Assembly (NCBI RefSeq): GCF_003012735.1
Contig: NZ_PXYI01000015.1
Location: 26,999-90,998 of the forward strand
DNA from: Allosphingosinicella deserti
GTDB taxonomy: Bacteria > Pseudomonadota > Alphaproteobacteria > Sphingomonadales > Sphingomonadaceae
DNA length: 64,000 nucleotides
Reading direction: 5' to 3'
The position numbers and the translations under genes are program-made. Positions 56,306-64,000 of the stretch are shown piece by piece. The stretch's first letter is position 1; the number at the start of each line of letters is the position of its first letter. The notes below the pieces were generated by a model that was given only the letters and a program-made list of their open reading frames with translations, searched no databases and was not told the DNA's origin.

Positions 56306-56717
56306 GGGACTCGACAATTCCCTCTCAGGCCGTAGATTGCCTGCGCGACCGCCCTGCAAGCCCATCGCCTGTATCCTCTGACCACGGGAGGACATCAGGA
56401 GCCCCTTTAGGCGTGTAGTGGTCCCGGATCATAGGTCATGCCCACCATGACGGTCCGGTACCCGCGAGAAATCCTACCCCGGACATCCCGCGGCGGTCGC
56501 CACCAGCGTACGCCAGCTCCGGTTTGAAGCGCTAAGGTCACCTCTCGCTAACCGCAGCCTCCAGTACCTCTCGCAGGCTGGCTTCCACGTCTTCGGGACA
56601 GCAAACCCCTGATTTCACTCAATTCGATGCCGCGACGGTAATACCGTGTTTACCACAGCTACTTATGGTCAGCGTACGCCCATAGGGCGGTACGCGTGTT
56701 CATATTGTGGGAGCGAG
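56306..56717. other. Intergenic stretch with one hairpin
   Basis: About 410 bp with no supported coding frame. An imperfect inverted repeat at 56672-56695 (10- and 11-base arms, one bulge, 3-base ATA loop) lies 22 bp upstream of the next small gene and could be a leader hairpin. Confidence 0.4.
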
Positions 56718-56864
56718 ATGACCAATACCACCTTGCCGCCAGAACTCGAGCGGTATGTCGTGCTGTCTCCTTGGGAACAGCTCGAGCAGGAGGAACGCCG
56801 GCGCGAACGGGCCAGGCTGGAGTTCGGCCGCATCAAGCGTCAACGGCCTCTCTGCGCCCAATGA
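56718..56864 (+). CDS. Small charged hypothetical protein
   Basis: A 48-residue frame, ATG 56718, with GGGAG 5 bp upstream. It reads MTNTTLPPELERYVVLSPWEQ followed by a highly charged helix (EEERRRERARLEFGRIKRQ-like). A longer frame to 56646 adds a CSYCGS segment that may be coding by chance. The family is unknown. Its 3' end overlaps the convergent LuxR-type gene by 25 bp. Confidence 0.42.
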   Translation: MTNTTLPPELERYVVLSPWEQLEQEERRRERARLEFGRIKRQRPLCAQ

Positions 56865-57208
56865 CCTTGCTCGCTACCAGCGAGAGAAGCTTCCTCCACC
56901 TCTTCATTTTTTTGAAGGCTTCCAGATAGCTCTTCGGTCGGGTCGAAGCAGATGCTGTACCGAGCCTCCACCGCCAAGCGGATGGCTCCGGCAGTGCCTA
57001 CGCCAAGCCGCTTCAGAATACCTGCCCGGTGCATCTTCACGGTCTTTTCGTCGATACCGAGCATCTGGCCGATCTGCTTGTTCCGCATGTCGCTGACCAT
57101 GAAACGGAGTACCTGGCGCTGTCTGTCGGTGAGAGCTGACAGCCGAACGGCTGCTCGCCGAGATCGCGCCTCGAGAGCTTCGATCCCGCCTACCTGATCT
57201 CCATCCAT
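56840..57208 (-). CDS. LuxR-type helix-turn-helix regulator without receiver domain
   Basis: A 122-residue protein, start 57208 (MDGDQVGG) with GGGGGGAG about 5 bp upstream. The DNA-binding domain is LSALTDRQRQVLRFMVSDMRNKQIGQMLGIDEKTVKMHRAGILKRLG, complete with the Glu/Gln-rich start and the recognition helix. There is no receiver or autoinducer domain before it, only ~35 residues. It probably acts as an output regulator for a partner protein. The HWE kinase gene lies 180 bp away on the other strand. Confidence 0.88.
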   Translation of the reverse strand: MDGDQVGGIEALEARSRRAAVRLSALTDRQRQVLRFMVSDMRNKQIGQMLGIDEKTVKMHRAGILKRLGVGTAGAIRLAVEARYSICFDPTEELSGSLQKNEEVEEASLAGSEQGHWAQRGR

Positions 57209-57388
57209 CGTACTCCCCCCGTGCTGCCGTCCAAGCGATATGCTGACCAAGCAAACGCATCAACCGATCTGACCACGGGATTGCGCACCTAACGTCAATG
57301 CGTTGCCGCGCCTTCGCTTGAACCTTGCGGGTGATCTAAGTACCAATCTTGCAGGGGCGATCGTCGAAATCAGGAGGTAGCGAGCTGC

Positions 57389-58363
57389 ATGTTGGGATCG
57401 GCGGGCCTCTCGTCAGAGACTCTGGCGGCCGTTCTCGATCAGAGCGTCGACTGCGTGAAATTGCTGAACCCTGACGGCACGGTTCAATGGATGAACCGCA
57501 ACGGCCTTTGCGCGATGGAGATCGATGACTTCGATACCGTACGTGGCCAGCATTGGCAGGATCTATGGCCTGAAGAGGCTCGTGACCTGCTCGCGCGCGC
57601 GCTCTCATCGGCAAAGGCAGGGCAGGCTTCTCACTTCAAGGCGTCCTGCCCAACCGCCAAAGGTACGCCGCGGTGGTGGGACGTCACGGTGTCGCCGGTG
57701 CAGGATGTGACGGGCAGGGAAGCCGGATATCTGGCGATCTCGCGCGACATCACCGACGCTGAGGCCGCCCGCGAGGCACTTGAGATCGCGGCAGCCGAAC
57801 TACGGCACCGCCTGAAGAATACCTACACGATTATCGGCACGTTGATGTCAGGCTTCGCGCGGGGGTCGCCTGAGAGGGAAGCCTTTGCAGAGGAGATGGT
57901 CGAGCGCTTGTCAGCCCTCAGCAACGCACAGGCCCTGTTTTCAGCACAAGACGCTCCCTGCCGCCTCGACCAGCTCATTCAAGCACTTGTAGGCCCTTTC
58001 AAAGGGGCAGGCGCCACGATGACAATCGGAAGCTTACCTGCGACACCCGTTTCGAAAGGTCAGGCGGATGCGATCGCGCTTGTGCTCGGCGAACTCACTG
58101 TCAACTCAGTCAAGCACGGTGCCCTGTCGAAGCATGGTCAGCTTCACATTGGCGCTGAAGGCCTACCCAATGGCTTCCGAGTGACGTGGTCAGAACAGAG
58201 CGCACGATCAGTGCGGGCGACGGGGCGCGCAGGTGGTCAGGGGCTGGAGCTGATCGCAAGGATCGTCAGAGCCCGGCATGGGAGACTTGCACTCCAGTGG
58301 CACAGCCACGGCCTCGATGTGACAATCGAATTCGAAACGGAAAACCAGAAACAAGCGAGGTGA
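57389..58363 (+). CDS. PAS-domain HWE/HisKA_2-type sensor histidine kinase
   Basis: A 324-residue soluble kinase with AGGAGG upstream. An N-terminal PAS domain covers ~5-130 (ETLAAVLDQSVDCVKLL, GYLAISRDITDAEAAR). The phospho-acceptor region ELRHRLKNTYTIIGTL has His140 and the HRxKN pattern of the HWE/HisKA_2 group. The ATPase domain has ALVLGELTVNSVKHGAL and GGQGLELI. This kinase type is common in alphaproteobacterial stress and light signalling. It lies convergent to a double-receiver gene (10 bp between stops) that may be its partner. Confidence 0.9.
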   Translation: MLGSAGLSSETLAAVLDQSVDCVKLLNPDGTVQWMNRNGLCAMEIDDFDTVRGQHWQDLWPEEARDLLARALSSAKAGQASHFKASCPTAKGTPRWWDVTVSPVQDVTGREAGYLAISRDITDAEAAREALEIAAAELRHRLKNTYTIIGTLMSGFARGSPEREAFAEEMVERLSALSNAQALFSAQDAPCRLDQLIQALVGPFKGAGATMTIGSLPATPVSKGQADAIALVLGELTVNSVKHGALSKHGQLHIGAEGLPNGFRVTWSEQSARSVRATGRAGGQGLELIARIVRARHGRLALQWHSHGLDVTIEFETENQKQAR

Positions 58364-58373
58364 CGAGGTTGCC

Positions 58374-59279
58374 CTAGTTTGGGGTGCGACTATCATCCGC
58401 GCCGCGCCCTACCTGCGAGCCGAAGATCGCTTTAAACTCACTTAGGGCGTTAACCAAGGCAGCCACCCCCAGAGGTTTCACAACGTAGCCTGTGGTTCCA
58501 AGCGCGTAGGCGGCGGTTCTGTCGCTATGCTCGTTCGAGCCGGTGAGAACGATGACAGGAACGGAGCGTGTTGTTGGGTCTCCTTTCAGGGCAGCAAGCA
58601 CATCCAGCCCGCCATGCTTCGGCAACTTAAGATCGAGCATGACAGCCGACGGCGGCCCGCACCGACAGCCTTCGAACTTGGCGCGATTCAGATATTCGAG
58701 GGCTTCGCCACCATCGCGGGCTACATCAATTCTAACCTCGATCTGCATCTGCTGCAACGCGCAGAGCGTGAGTTCCAGGTCACGATCATCATCTTCAATC
58801 ACCAGAAGTCGGGACACCGTCTCTTCACCTTCTGTGTGGCTCCGCTTTGCCGAAGGTGTCCTCGCGTCGCGCGCATATGCGCCTGACTTTGAGGCCCCAG
58901 TGCGGCGGGAAGGACCGTGCTCGAATTCGCTCTTCAGTAATTCAGAGAATGCTTTCGTGAAGTAGGGCTTGGGCACGAAGGTTGCGTCGGAAGGCATGCC
59001 GAGGTCACCCGCTTGGCAGTGGCCAGACGTGACATAAACCTTGAGGTGCGGCCAAGTCACCGAGATCCGGCGCGCCAACTCCAAGCCATCCATCGATCCG
59101 GGCATCCGAACGTCCGTGATGACGGCGTTCAATTCTAAGCCACTGGTTCGAAGGATCGAGAGGGCGACGTCGGCATTCTCGGCTTCCAACACTTCAAAGG
59201 CGTCTTCACCCAGCTGATCAGCCAGCATCATCCTGAGCAACGGCTCGTCTTCTACAACCATGACGCGTAGGTCTGGCAT
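58374..59279 (-). CDS. Response regulator with two receiver domains in tandem
   Basis: A 301-residue protein. Receiver 1 spans ~5-120 (VVEDEPLL, VITDVRMPGSMDG with the acceptor Asp, TSGH, PKPY). Receiver 2 spans ~155-285 (VIEDDDRDLEL, MLDLKLPKHGGLD with its Asp, VLTGSNEHSD, VKPL), the second of the Rcp1/CheY-like type found near phytochromes and HWE kinases. A 30-residue charged linker joins them. An in-frame GTG with an AGAGACG leader lies at the start of receiver 2, so it may also be made separately. No output domain is present. Confidence 0.88.
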   Translation of the reverse strand: MPDLRVMVVEDEPLLRMMLADQLGEDAFEVLEAENADVALSILRTSGLELNAVITDVRMPGSMDGLELARRISVTWPHLKVYVTSGHCQAGDLGMPSDATFVPKPYFTKAFSELLKSEFEHGPSRRTGASKSGAYARDARTPSAKRSHTEGEETVSRLLVIEDDDRDLELTLCALQQMQIEVRIDVARDGGEALEYLNRAKFEGCRCGPPSAVMLDLKLPKHGGLDVLAALKGDPTTRSVPVIVLTGSNEHSDRTAAYALGTTGYVVKPLGVAALVNALSEFKAIFGSQVGRGADDSRTPN

Positions 59280-59489
59280 ATTGAGCCTCTCCCTGCAGCG
59301 GTGACTGTGCGCCTTGTCCTAGCCTTAATACCGTAGCTAACAAACACAAACCGAAAACAGGGCAGCCCCGCGCACCATCCAGTTCTCGAATGAAGTACCG
59401 GGCTTACCGGCGGCGGCCTGAGGGTCCGCTGAGCTGCTGCCGGTTTCGTGGACACCGAGATAAGGTGTTTATGGAACTGGAGGGTATGG

Positions 59490-59780
59490 ATGGAACGACG
59501 AAGACACAGCCGGGAGTTCAAGCTTGAGGCGGTGAGGCTGGTTCGCGAGCGCGGGGTGTCGATTGCACAGGCCGCGCGCGATCTGGATCTGCACGTGAAC
59601 GTGCTGCGCAAATGGGTCCGGGAGTTCGAGGCGGATGCCGGCGCGGCCTTTCCCGGCCACGGCAATCTGAAACCCGAGCAGCAGGAGATCGAGCGGCTTC
59701 GCCGCGAGCTCGCCAAGATGAAGGCGGAGCGCGATATCTTAAAAAAAGCAGCGGCCTACTTCGCGAAGGACTCGATATGA
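59490..59780 (+). CDS. IS3-family transposase OrfA
   Basis: A 96-residue DNA-binding protein. The helix-turn-helix RRHSREFKLEAVRLVRERG...SIAQAARDLDLHVNVLRKWV is followed by a leucine-zipper-like helix IERLRRELAKMKAERDILKKAAAYF, the usual IS3 OrfA layout. The run AAAAAAAG at 59741-59748 within that helix is a -1 frameshift site that would yield the OrfAB fusion transposase. The ATG at 59490 (MERRRHSRE) is the family start; an upstream in-frame ATG at 59448 lies too near the IS end. Confidence 0.93.
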   Translation: MERRRHSREFKLEAVRLVRERGVSIAQAARDLDLHVNVLRKWVREFEADAGAAFPGHGNLKPEQQEIERLRRELAKMKAERDILKKAAAYFAKDSI

Positions 59781-60637
59781 GGTTTGCCTTCGTTGCGAAG
59801 CACCGGGGGATCTGGCCGATATCGTGGATCTGCGAGGCGCTCGGGGTCTCGCGCAGTGGCTTTCATGCCTGGCTGAAGCGTGGTCCTAGTGCACGATCGA
59901 AGAGCGACGAGAAGCTTGGCGCCAAGGTACGTGCCAGCTTCGTTGCAAGCGACCGCACCTACGGTTCGCGCCGCGTCTGGCACGACCTCCTGGCCGAAGG
60001 CCTTTCATGCGGCCTGCACCGCGTTGAGCGGCTGATGCGTCTCGAGGGGCTTCGTGCGAGGCCACGGCGGCGCAGCCTGCCCAAGGACGACGGCACCCGC
60101 TCCATGATCGCCGACAACGTTCTCGATCGCCAGTTCTCCGCCGATCGCCCGAACCAGAAATGGGTGGCGGACTTCACCTACATCTGGACCGCGCAAGGCT
60201 GGCTGTACGTGGCGGCCGTCATCGACCTGTTCTCGAGACGCGTTGTCGGCTGGTCGATGCGCGATACAATGACAAGCCAGCTCGTCACCGATGCGCTGAT
60301 CATGGCGATCTGGCGTCGCGGCAAGCCGCACGCCCTGCTGCACCATTCGGACCAGGGCAGCCAGTATACGAGCGAGCAGTTCCAGCGGCTGATGACCGAC
60401 AACGGCGTATCCTGCTCGATGAGCCGCTCAGGCAACGTCTGGGACAATGCGGCGATGGAAAGCTTCTTCTCCTCGCTCAAGACCGAGCGCATCGCCAGGA
60501 AGGTCTATCGAACCCGCGACCAGGCCAAGGCCGACGTGTTCGACTACATCGAGCGCTTCTACAATCCCAGGCGCCGACACTCGACCTTGGGGTACCTCAG
60601 CCCCATCGACTTCGAGAAGCTGTCTGAGGTAGCCTAG
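59777..60637 (+). CDS. IS3-family transposase OrfB (DDE integrase domain)
   Basis: A 286-residue catalytic subunit. The HTH_21-type segment YGSRRVWHDLLAEGL precedes the rve integrase core. The DDE residues lie in WVADFTYIWT, HHSDQGSQYTS and AAMESFFSSLKTE, and the end is NPRRRHSTLGYLSPIDFE. It is probably produced mainly as an OrfAB fusion by -1 slippage; the ATG overlaps the orfA stop by 4 bp. There are no disabling changes. Confidence 0.95.
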   Translation: MRFAFVAKHRGIWPISWICEALGVSRSGFHAWLKRGPSARSKSDEKLGAKVRASFVASDRTYGSRRVWHDLLAEGLSCGLHRVERLMRLEGLRARPRRRSLPKDDGTRSMIADNVLDRQFSADRPNQKWVADFTYIWTAQGWLYVAAVIDLFSRRVVGWSMRDTMTSQLVTDALIMAIWRRGKPHALLHHSDQGSQYTSEQFQRLMTDNGVSCSMSRSGNVWDNAAMESFFSSLKTERIARKVYRTRDQAKADVFDYIERFYNPRRRHSTLGYLSPIDFEKLSEVA

Positions 60638-60825
60638 CCTATCTTAGTGTCCATCAGACCGGCAGCAGCTCACGCACGAGTGTCGGCTGTAAGCGGGATC
60701 CACTCGGTGCGAACTTGAGAGCTAGCAAGTTCGCCGATTGGATGCTAAGGTGGAATGATCGTCAACCAGGCTTCTGGGCGTTGGCGCTGAGAGACATCGT
60801 CTTCCGCCCCGGCTTCGAGGTGACG

Positions 60826-61005
60826 ATGATCCACTACCGCCTTTACTTCCTTGGTCCCGACGGTGGCTTCTTACGAGCCGAGGACGTCAACGTGGCGGAT
60901 GACGAGGCCGCGATTGCAACAGCCCGGGAGCGAGATCATGCAGAGACTGTCGAGGTCTGGGAGCGTGCCCGCCTCGTGGCGGCCGTACCAACCTCGAAAA
61001 GCTGA
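60826..61005 (+). CDS. Small hypothetical protein
   Basis: A 59-residue protein, start 60826 (MIHYRLYFLGPDGGF) with GAGGTGA just upstream. The pattern is two strands, then DDEAAIATARERDHA as a helix and VEVWERARLVAAV. It is similar in layout to short alphaproteobacterial proteins related to DUF6894. A longer frame to 60715 starts inside the IS flank and is unlikely. Function is unknown. Confidence 0.62.
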   Translation: MIHYRLYFLGPDGGFLRAEDVNVADDEAAIATARERDHAETVEVWERARLVAAVPTSKS

Positions 61006-61259
61006 ACAGGGTGCCGCTCGCCACAATCTGAGGCCCACCCGACCTAAAACCGCGGCACTGCGCGACGCCACGCTGCCACTCGATGTCCCTCATCCGTGAG
61101 AGGCCGGGCGATCACCGCGGCAACGACAGGAGAGGGCTGGTCTCTTATGCAACCGGGTGCCGACATCGCACGGCCGAGCAGAGTGCCCGCCATTTCCAGC
61201 AACTCAAGCCGGTCCGGCGGCGCTTACAGGCTCGTGTCGTGAAGTAGGAGCCTTGGTCT

Positions 61260-63794
61260 TCAAACGGGCGTCGTATTCGGGGCATTGTCTCCGTCTGGCT
61301 GACGGAGTTCTCGGTGGCGCTTCCCACCGGAGGTGGCGATGGCTTGATGCAGAGCTTCGGTCAAATCTGCCGCGCTGTAAGGCTTTTGGAGAAGCGGGAA
61401 TCCGTGTCGACCCTCGTCCACCAGAACGTGACTGTACCCACTTGTGAGCACAATCGGCGTGCCGGGCAGTTTCCTTTGCACTATCCTCGCGAATTCGATC
61501 CCGCTCATCCCTGGCATCACTACGTCACTGAAGACGATATCGACAGCAGGACGGGTGGAAAGCATTTCAAGTGCCTCCTGCGCGCAGCAGGCTACCTCGA
61601 CTTCGAATCCAAGATCGGTAAGGAGGTCTACCGCAAAAGCACGAACGTCGGCATTGTCTTCTACGAGGAGGATCCGACCATCGCGGGCGTGCGTCTCAAA
61701 CAACCGCTGGTCTTCAGACGTGCTCGGTAGAGCACTACGTGCCGGCAGCAGAAGTTGGAAGGTAGTTCCAACGTTCAACGCGCTGTTTACCGTGATCTCG
61801 CCCTCAGACTGTTTGATGAAACCATAGACTTGGCTCAGGCCGAGGCCAGTGCCTTTGCCCACCTCCTTTGTCGTGAAGAATGGCTCGAAGATGCGGTCGA
61901 GCTCCGCAGGTTCGATGCCGTGACCGGTGTCGGCAACCTCAACGCAAACAGACTCGTGATCGACTTGTGCGTGCCGGCGGACCGTGATCCTCAGTACGCC
62001 CTCGCCCTCCATAGCGTCGCGCGCATTGACCGCCAGGTTCACGATCGTGGTGTCGAATTGCGCTACATCGGCTTCTACGAAGCAGTCTGGGCACTCAGCG
62101 TCCACCTCGAGGCGTATTCTTGAGCCGAGCAGGCTCCGTAGCATCTGGGAGATTGTGGTGATCCGTCGACCGGCATCGAACAGCTCCGGGCGCAGCGCTT
62201 GCCGACGGGCGAATGCCAGGAGCTGGCCAGTCAGCCGAGCGGCCCGATCTGCAGTGTCGGAGATTGCATCGACGTAACGCCGACGCTTCATCTCGCTCAG
62301 CCCCTCGCGCCTAAGAACGTCGGCAGAGCCTCTGATCACCGTCAGCAGGTTATTGAAATCGTGTGCGATCCCGCCCGTGAGCTGGCCTATCGCCTCCATC
62401 TTTTGACTTTGTCGAAGAGCCTCGTTGGCGACCTCAAGCTCGCGCGTTCGTTCAGCAACCCTCTGCTCCAGGCCGTGGTTGGCGCGCTGAGTAGCCTCGA
62501 ACAAACGAGCATTGTCGATCGCGACGGCCGCCTGCCCCGCTAGTCCCAGCAGCAGCTGCTCGGACTCTTCGCCAAACACGCCGGACTCGGGATGCCCGAA
62601 GAAGAGCCCGCCGATTACCTCACCGGACCGAGACGTCACCGGCACTGCCAGATAGCTGCGGACAGGCAGATGTCCCTGCGGCATCCCCTTGTGTGGCGGA
62701 TTTCGACCATATCGTGGATCTGACGTGATGTCGTCGGATCGAAGGACGCCGTCGCCCTTGAAGGTCGGGGCGAACACCTCCGTCGCTCGAGGATGGCCGA
62801 AGCTGTCGAAGTCCGATCGCTCAGCCCCCGACAGAGAGTAGAGGAGGAAGCTCTCTCCGGCCCCATTGATCACGTTGTAGAAGAAGGCTCCGAACTTCGC
62901 GCCGCTCAGTTCCACGCCTGCGTCAGTGACAATCTGCACAACGCGTTCGAGATCGAGTTCAGCAGCCAGCGCCTGTCCGGTCTGGTTGAGGACGTCTAAC
63001 CTGGCTTGCTTCGCCTTTTCCTTCTCGATATTTCGAGCTTCGATAACCGTCCCGACGGGAGCGCCGGCTTGATCCAAGAGCGGGCTTGCGGTGAAGGCTA
63101 CCGGGTAGAAGCTGCCGTCTGGGGCAACGAAGATATCTTCCCCCTGCACCTGCGCGCGTTTGGGAAAAGCGCGATCAATCGGGCACTCTGCCCGCGGGTA
63201 GTGAGATCCATCGGGTTTGGTGTGGTGAATGACATCATGCAGCGGACGCCCCTGCAAGTGCGCTAACGGGAAGCCGGTAAGCTTCTCGGCTGCGGCATTT
63301 GCGTAGACGCACTGCTGCTGGTCATCCATCAGGAACACGGCCATCGTAGTGTTGCCAAGTACCGCATCGAGCCGCCGGCTCGTCTCGCGCAGGTTCTCCT
63401 GAGCTGATCGCTCGTCAGTGACATCGCGGTAGAAAGCAGCGACGCCTGCTTGAACGGGAACAATCCGCGACTCCAGCCAGGCACCGTGCCCATCCTCCCA
63501 CGTCTGGTGATGAACGAAGGTTTGCGCCCGCCGGTCGAGCATGACGGACTTGAAGAGACCTCCGAGCTCGGAGCCTTCCAAGCCGGGCGTGAGATCCCAG
63601 AGCGTTCGTCCGACGAGCTCCTCCTTCGACCGCCCGTCCAATGCCAATGCAGCAGCATTCACATCGAGGAGCCGAAACTCCCGATCCAGAAGAAAGAAGG
63701 CCTCCGACATGTTCTCGAGAACATCTCGGGCGTAATCGGCCGTGGACGGGCTCGGGCCAGAGCGTGCGTGCGTCAAAGCTACCTCAATGAACAA
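61260..63794 (-). CDS. Hybrid sensor histidine kinase: PAS-PAS-GAF-HisKA-HATPase-receiver
   Basis: An 844-residue soluble kinase. PAS 1 covers ~20-130 (VLENMSEAFFLLDREFRLLDVN), PAS 2 ~140-255 (VYANAAAEKLTGFPLAHL), and GAF ~275-440 (ERVVQIVTDAGVELSGAKFGAFFYN, YLAVPVTSRSGEVIGGLFFGH). The H-box [11 protein letters not shown] has His478. The ATPase boxes are NLAVNARDAMEG, DTGHGIEPAE and [10 protein letters not shown]. The receiver acceptor is Asp757 in VFSDVVMPGMSG. It resembles the other two hybrid kinases in the window in its HisKA-receiver half. The ligand is unknown. It is followed by an IS3 element end 80 bp upstream of its start. Confidence 0.92.
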   Translation of the reverse strand: MFIEVALTHARSGPSPSTADYARDVLENMSEAFFLLDREFRLLDVNAAALALDGRSKEELVGRTLWDLTPGLEGSELGGLFKSVMLDRRAQTFVHHQTWEDGHGAWLESRIVPVQAGVAAFYRDVTDERSAQENLRETSRRLDAVLGNTTMAVFLMDDQQQCVYANAAAEKLTGFPLAHLQGRPLHDVIHHTKPDGSHYPRAECPIDRAFPKRAQVQGEDIFVAPDGSFYPVAFTASPLLDQAGAPVGTVIEARNIEKEKAKQARLDVLNQTGQALAAELDLERVVQIVTDAGVELSGAKFGAFFYNVINGAGESFLLYSLSGAERSDFDSFGHPRATEVFAPTFKGDGVLRSDDITSDPRYGRNPPHKGMPQGHLPVRSYLAVPVTSRSGEVIGGLFFGHPESGVFGEESEQLLLGLAGQAAVAIDNARLFEATQRANHGLEQRVAERTRELEVANEALRQSQKMEAIGQLTGGIAHDFNNLLTVIRGSADVLRREGLSEMKRRRYVDAISDTADRAARLTGQLLAFARRQALRPELFDAGRRITTISQMLRSLLGSRIRLEVDAECPDCFVEADVAQFDTTIVNLAVNARDAMEGEGVLRITVRRHAQVDHESVCVEVADTGHGIEPAELDRIFEPFFTTKEVGKGTGLGLSQVYGFIKQSEGEITVNSALNVGTTFQLLLPARSALPSTSEDQRLFETHARDGRILLVEDNADVRAFAVDLLTDLGFEVEVACCAQEALEMLSTRPAVDIVFSDVVMPGMSGIEFARIVQRKLPGTPIVLTSGYSHVLVDEGRHGFPLLQKPYSAADLTEALHQAIATSGGKRHRELRQPDGDNAPNTTPV

Positions 63795-63874
63795 AGGGGT
63801 ACGTCGTGCCCCGCAGTCGGCCTATAAGCAGACCAAGCAGGTAGGCAACATCGCGTAAGATGTTGGATGGGCGG

Positions 63875-64000
63875 TGACGTGACCCCCGTTTTCTCCTCCA
63901 GTTTGAGCTAGAGTCCGGCCCAATGAAGGGACGGATGGATGAAGCGGAAGCGGTTTTCGGAAGAGCAGATCGTCGGCATCCTGAAGGAGGCCGAGGCAGG
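63875..64000 (+). mobile_element. Left end of a second IS3-type element (runs off the window)
   Basis: TGACGTGACCCCCG from 63875 resembles the terminal inverted repeat of the IS407-like group of IS3 elements. An orfA start follows 64 bp later. The right end is outside the window, so completeness cannot be judged. Confidence 0.6.
63939..64000 (+). CDS. IS3-family transposase OrfA, N-terminal part
   Basis: The frame begins MKRKRFSEEQIVGILKEAEA, the characteristic start of OrfA proteins of the IS407-like group of the IS3 family. It is cut by the window end after 20 codons. It is different from the OrfA at 59490. Confidence 0.85.
   Translation, partial: MKRKRFSEEQIVGILKEAEA

Larger units (their letters stand above)
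59430..60672 (+). mobile_element. Complete IS3-family insertion sequence (1243 bp)
   Basis: The left end TGAGCTGCTGCCGGT (from 59430) matches the inverted right end (to 60672) over 15 bases, then imperfectly for ~20 more. A 3-bp direct repeat CGC flanks both ends (59427-59429 and 60673-60675), as expected for IS3-family target duplication. It carries orfA and orfB in overlapping frames with a slippery A7 run. Everything needed for mobility appears intact. Confidence 0.9.

Noticed and set aside
1..64000. CRISPR arrays, rRNA and tRNA genes
   Set aside because: No regularly spaced identical repeats and no tRNA T-loop or rRNA-like sequence were noticed on reading; tRNAscan or similar was not run.

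Overview
This is a GC-rich window from an alphaproteobacterium, most likely a sphingomonad (Sphingomonadaceae). The reasons are the trb-type conjugation cluster closed by a DUF2274 gene, the many TonB-dependent receptors, an HWE-type histidine kinase, and small DUF6894-type proteins. The genus cannot be fixed from sequence reading alone.

Layout. (1) Positions 1-10.9 kb hold a tightly overlapping conjugative type IV secretion operon: traG 3' end, a ribbon-helix-helix gene, trbBCDE, trbJ, a degenerate trbK position, trbL, trbF, trbG, trbI, a DUF2274 gene and an AlpA-like HTH gene. The window is therefore part of, or next to, a conjugative plasmid or ICE. (2) Positions 11.2-19.4 kb are a signalling block: a lone receiver, an intact hybrid kinase, a second hybrid kinase split by one base in a G5 run, and a kinase whose sensor domain is cut off at a resolvase remnant. 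(3) Positions 20.1-24.6 kb look like a zinc operon on the minus strand: a small secreted protein, a ZnuD-like receptor with a His-rich loop, a PepSY-like protein, a second copy of the small secreted protein, and a Fur/Zur-like regulator. (4) Positions 24.9-27.6 kb encode an RTX serralysin-type protease and a secreted partner. (5) Positions 28.3-53 kb are a metal or siderophore uptake island. It holds a receptor with an M14 peptidase, a receptor/ABC/receptor operon, an alpha/beta hydrolase, an AraC-receptor-methyltransferase triad, and a second ABC operon headed by a ZnuD-like receptor and a third copy of the small secreted protein. (6) Positions 53-64 kb are mosaic: a 5'-truncated IS256 transposase, a GMC oxidoreductase fragment, small proteins, a LuxR-type regulator, an HWE kinase, a double receiver, an intact IS3 element, a PAS/GAF hybrid kinase, and the start of another IS3-type element.

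How it fits together. Two operons, about 28 kb apart, both start with the same unnamed small periplasmic protein followed by a ZnuD-like receptor. Both have near-identical promoters placed so close to the ATG that the transcripts should be leaderless. With the Zur-like regulator inside the first operon, this suggests one zinc-responsive regulon. The small-protein family is the best candidate here for an undescribed component. The two ABC operons share the order receptor, ATPase, permease A, permease B. They use ABC-2/DUF3526-type permeases and have no binding protein, so they do not look like classical siderophore importers.

All family assignments were made by reading motifs in the translated sequence. 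No database search was run.
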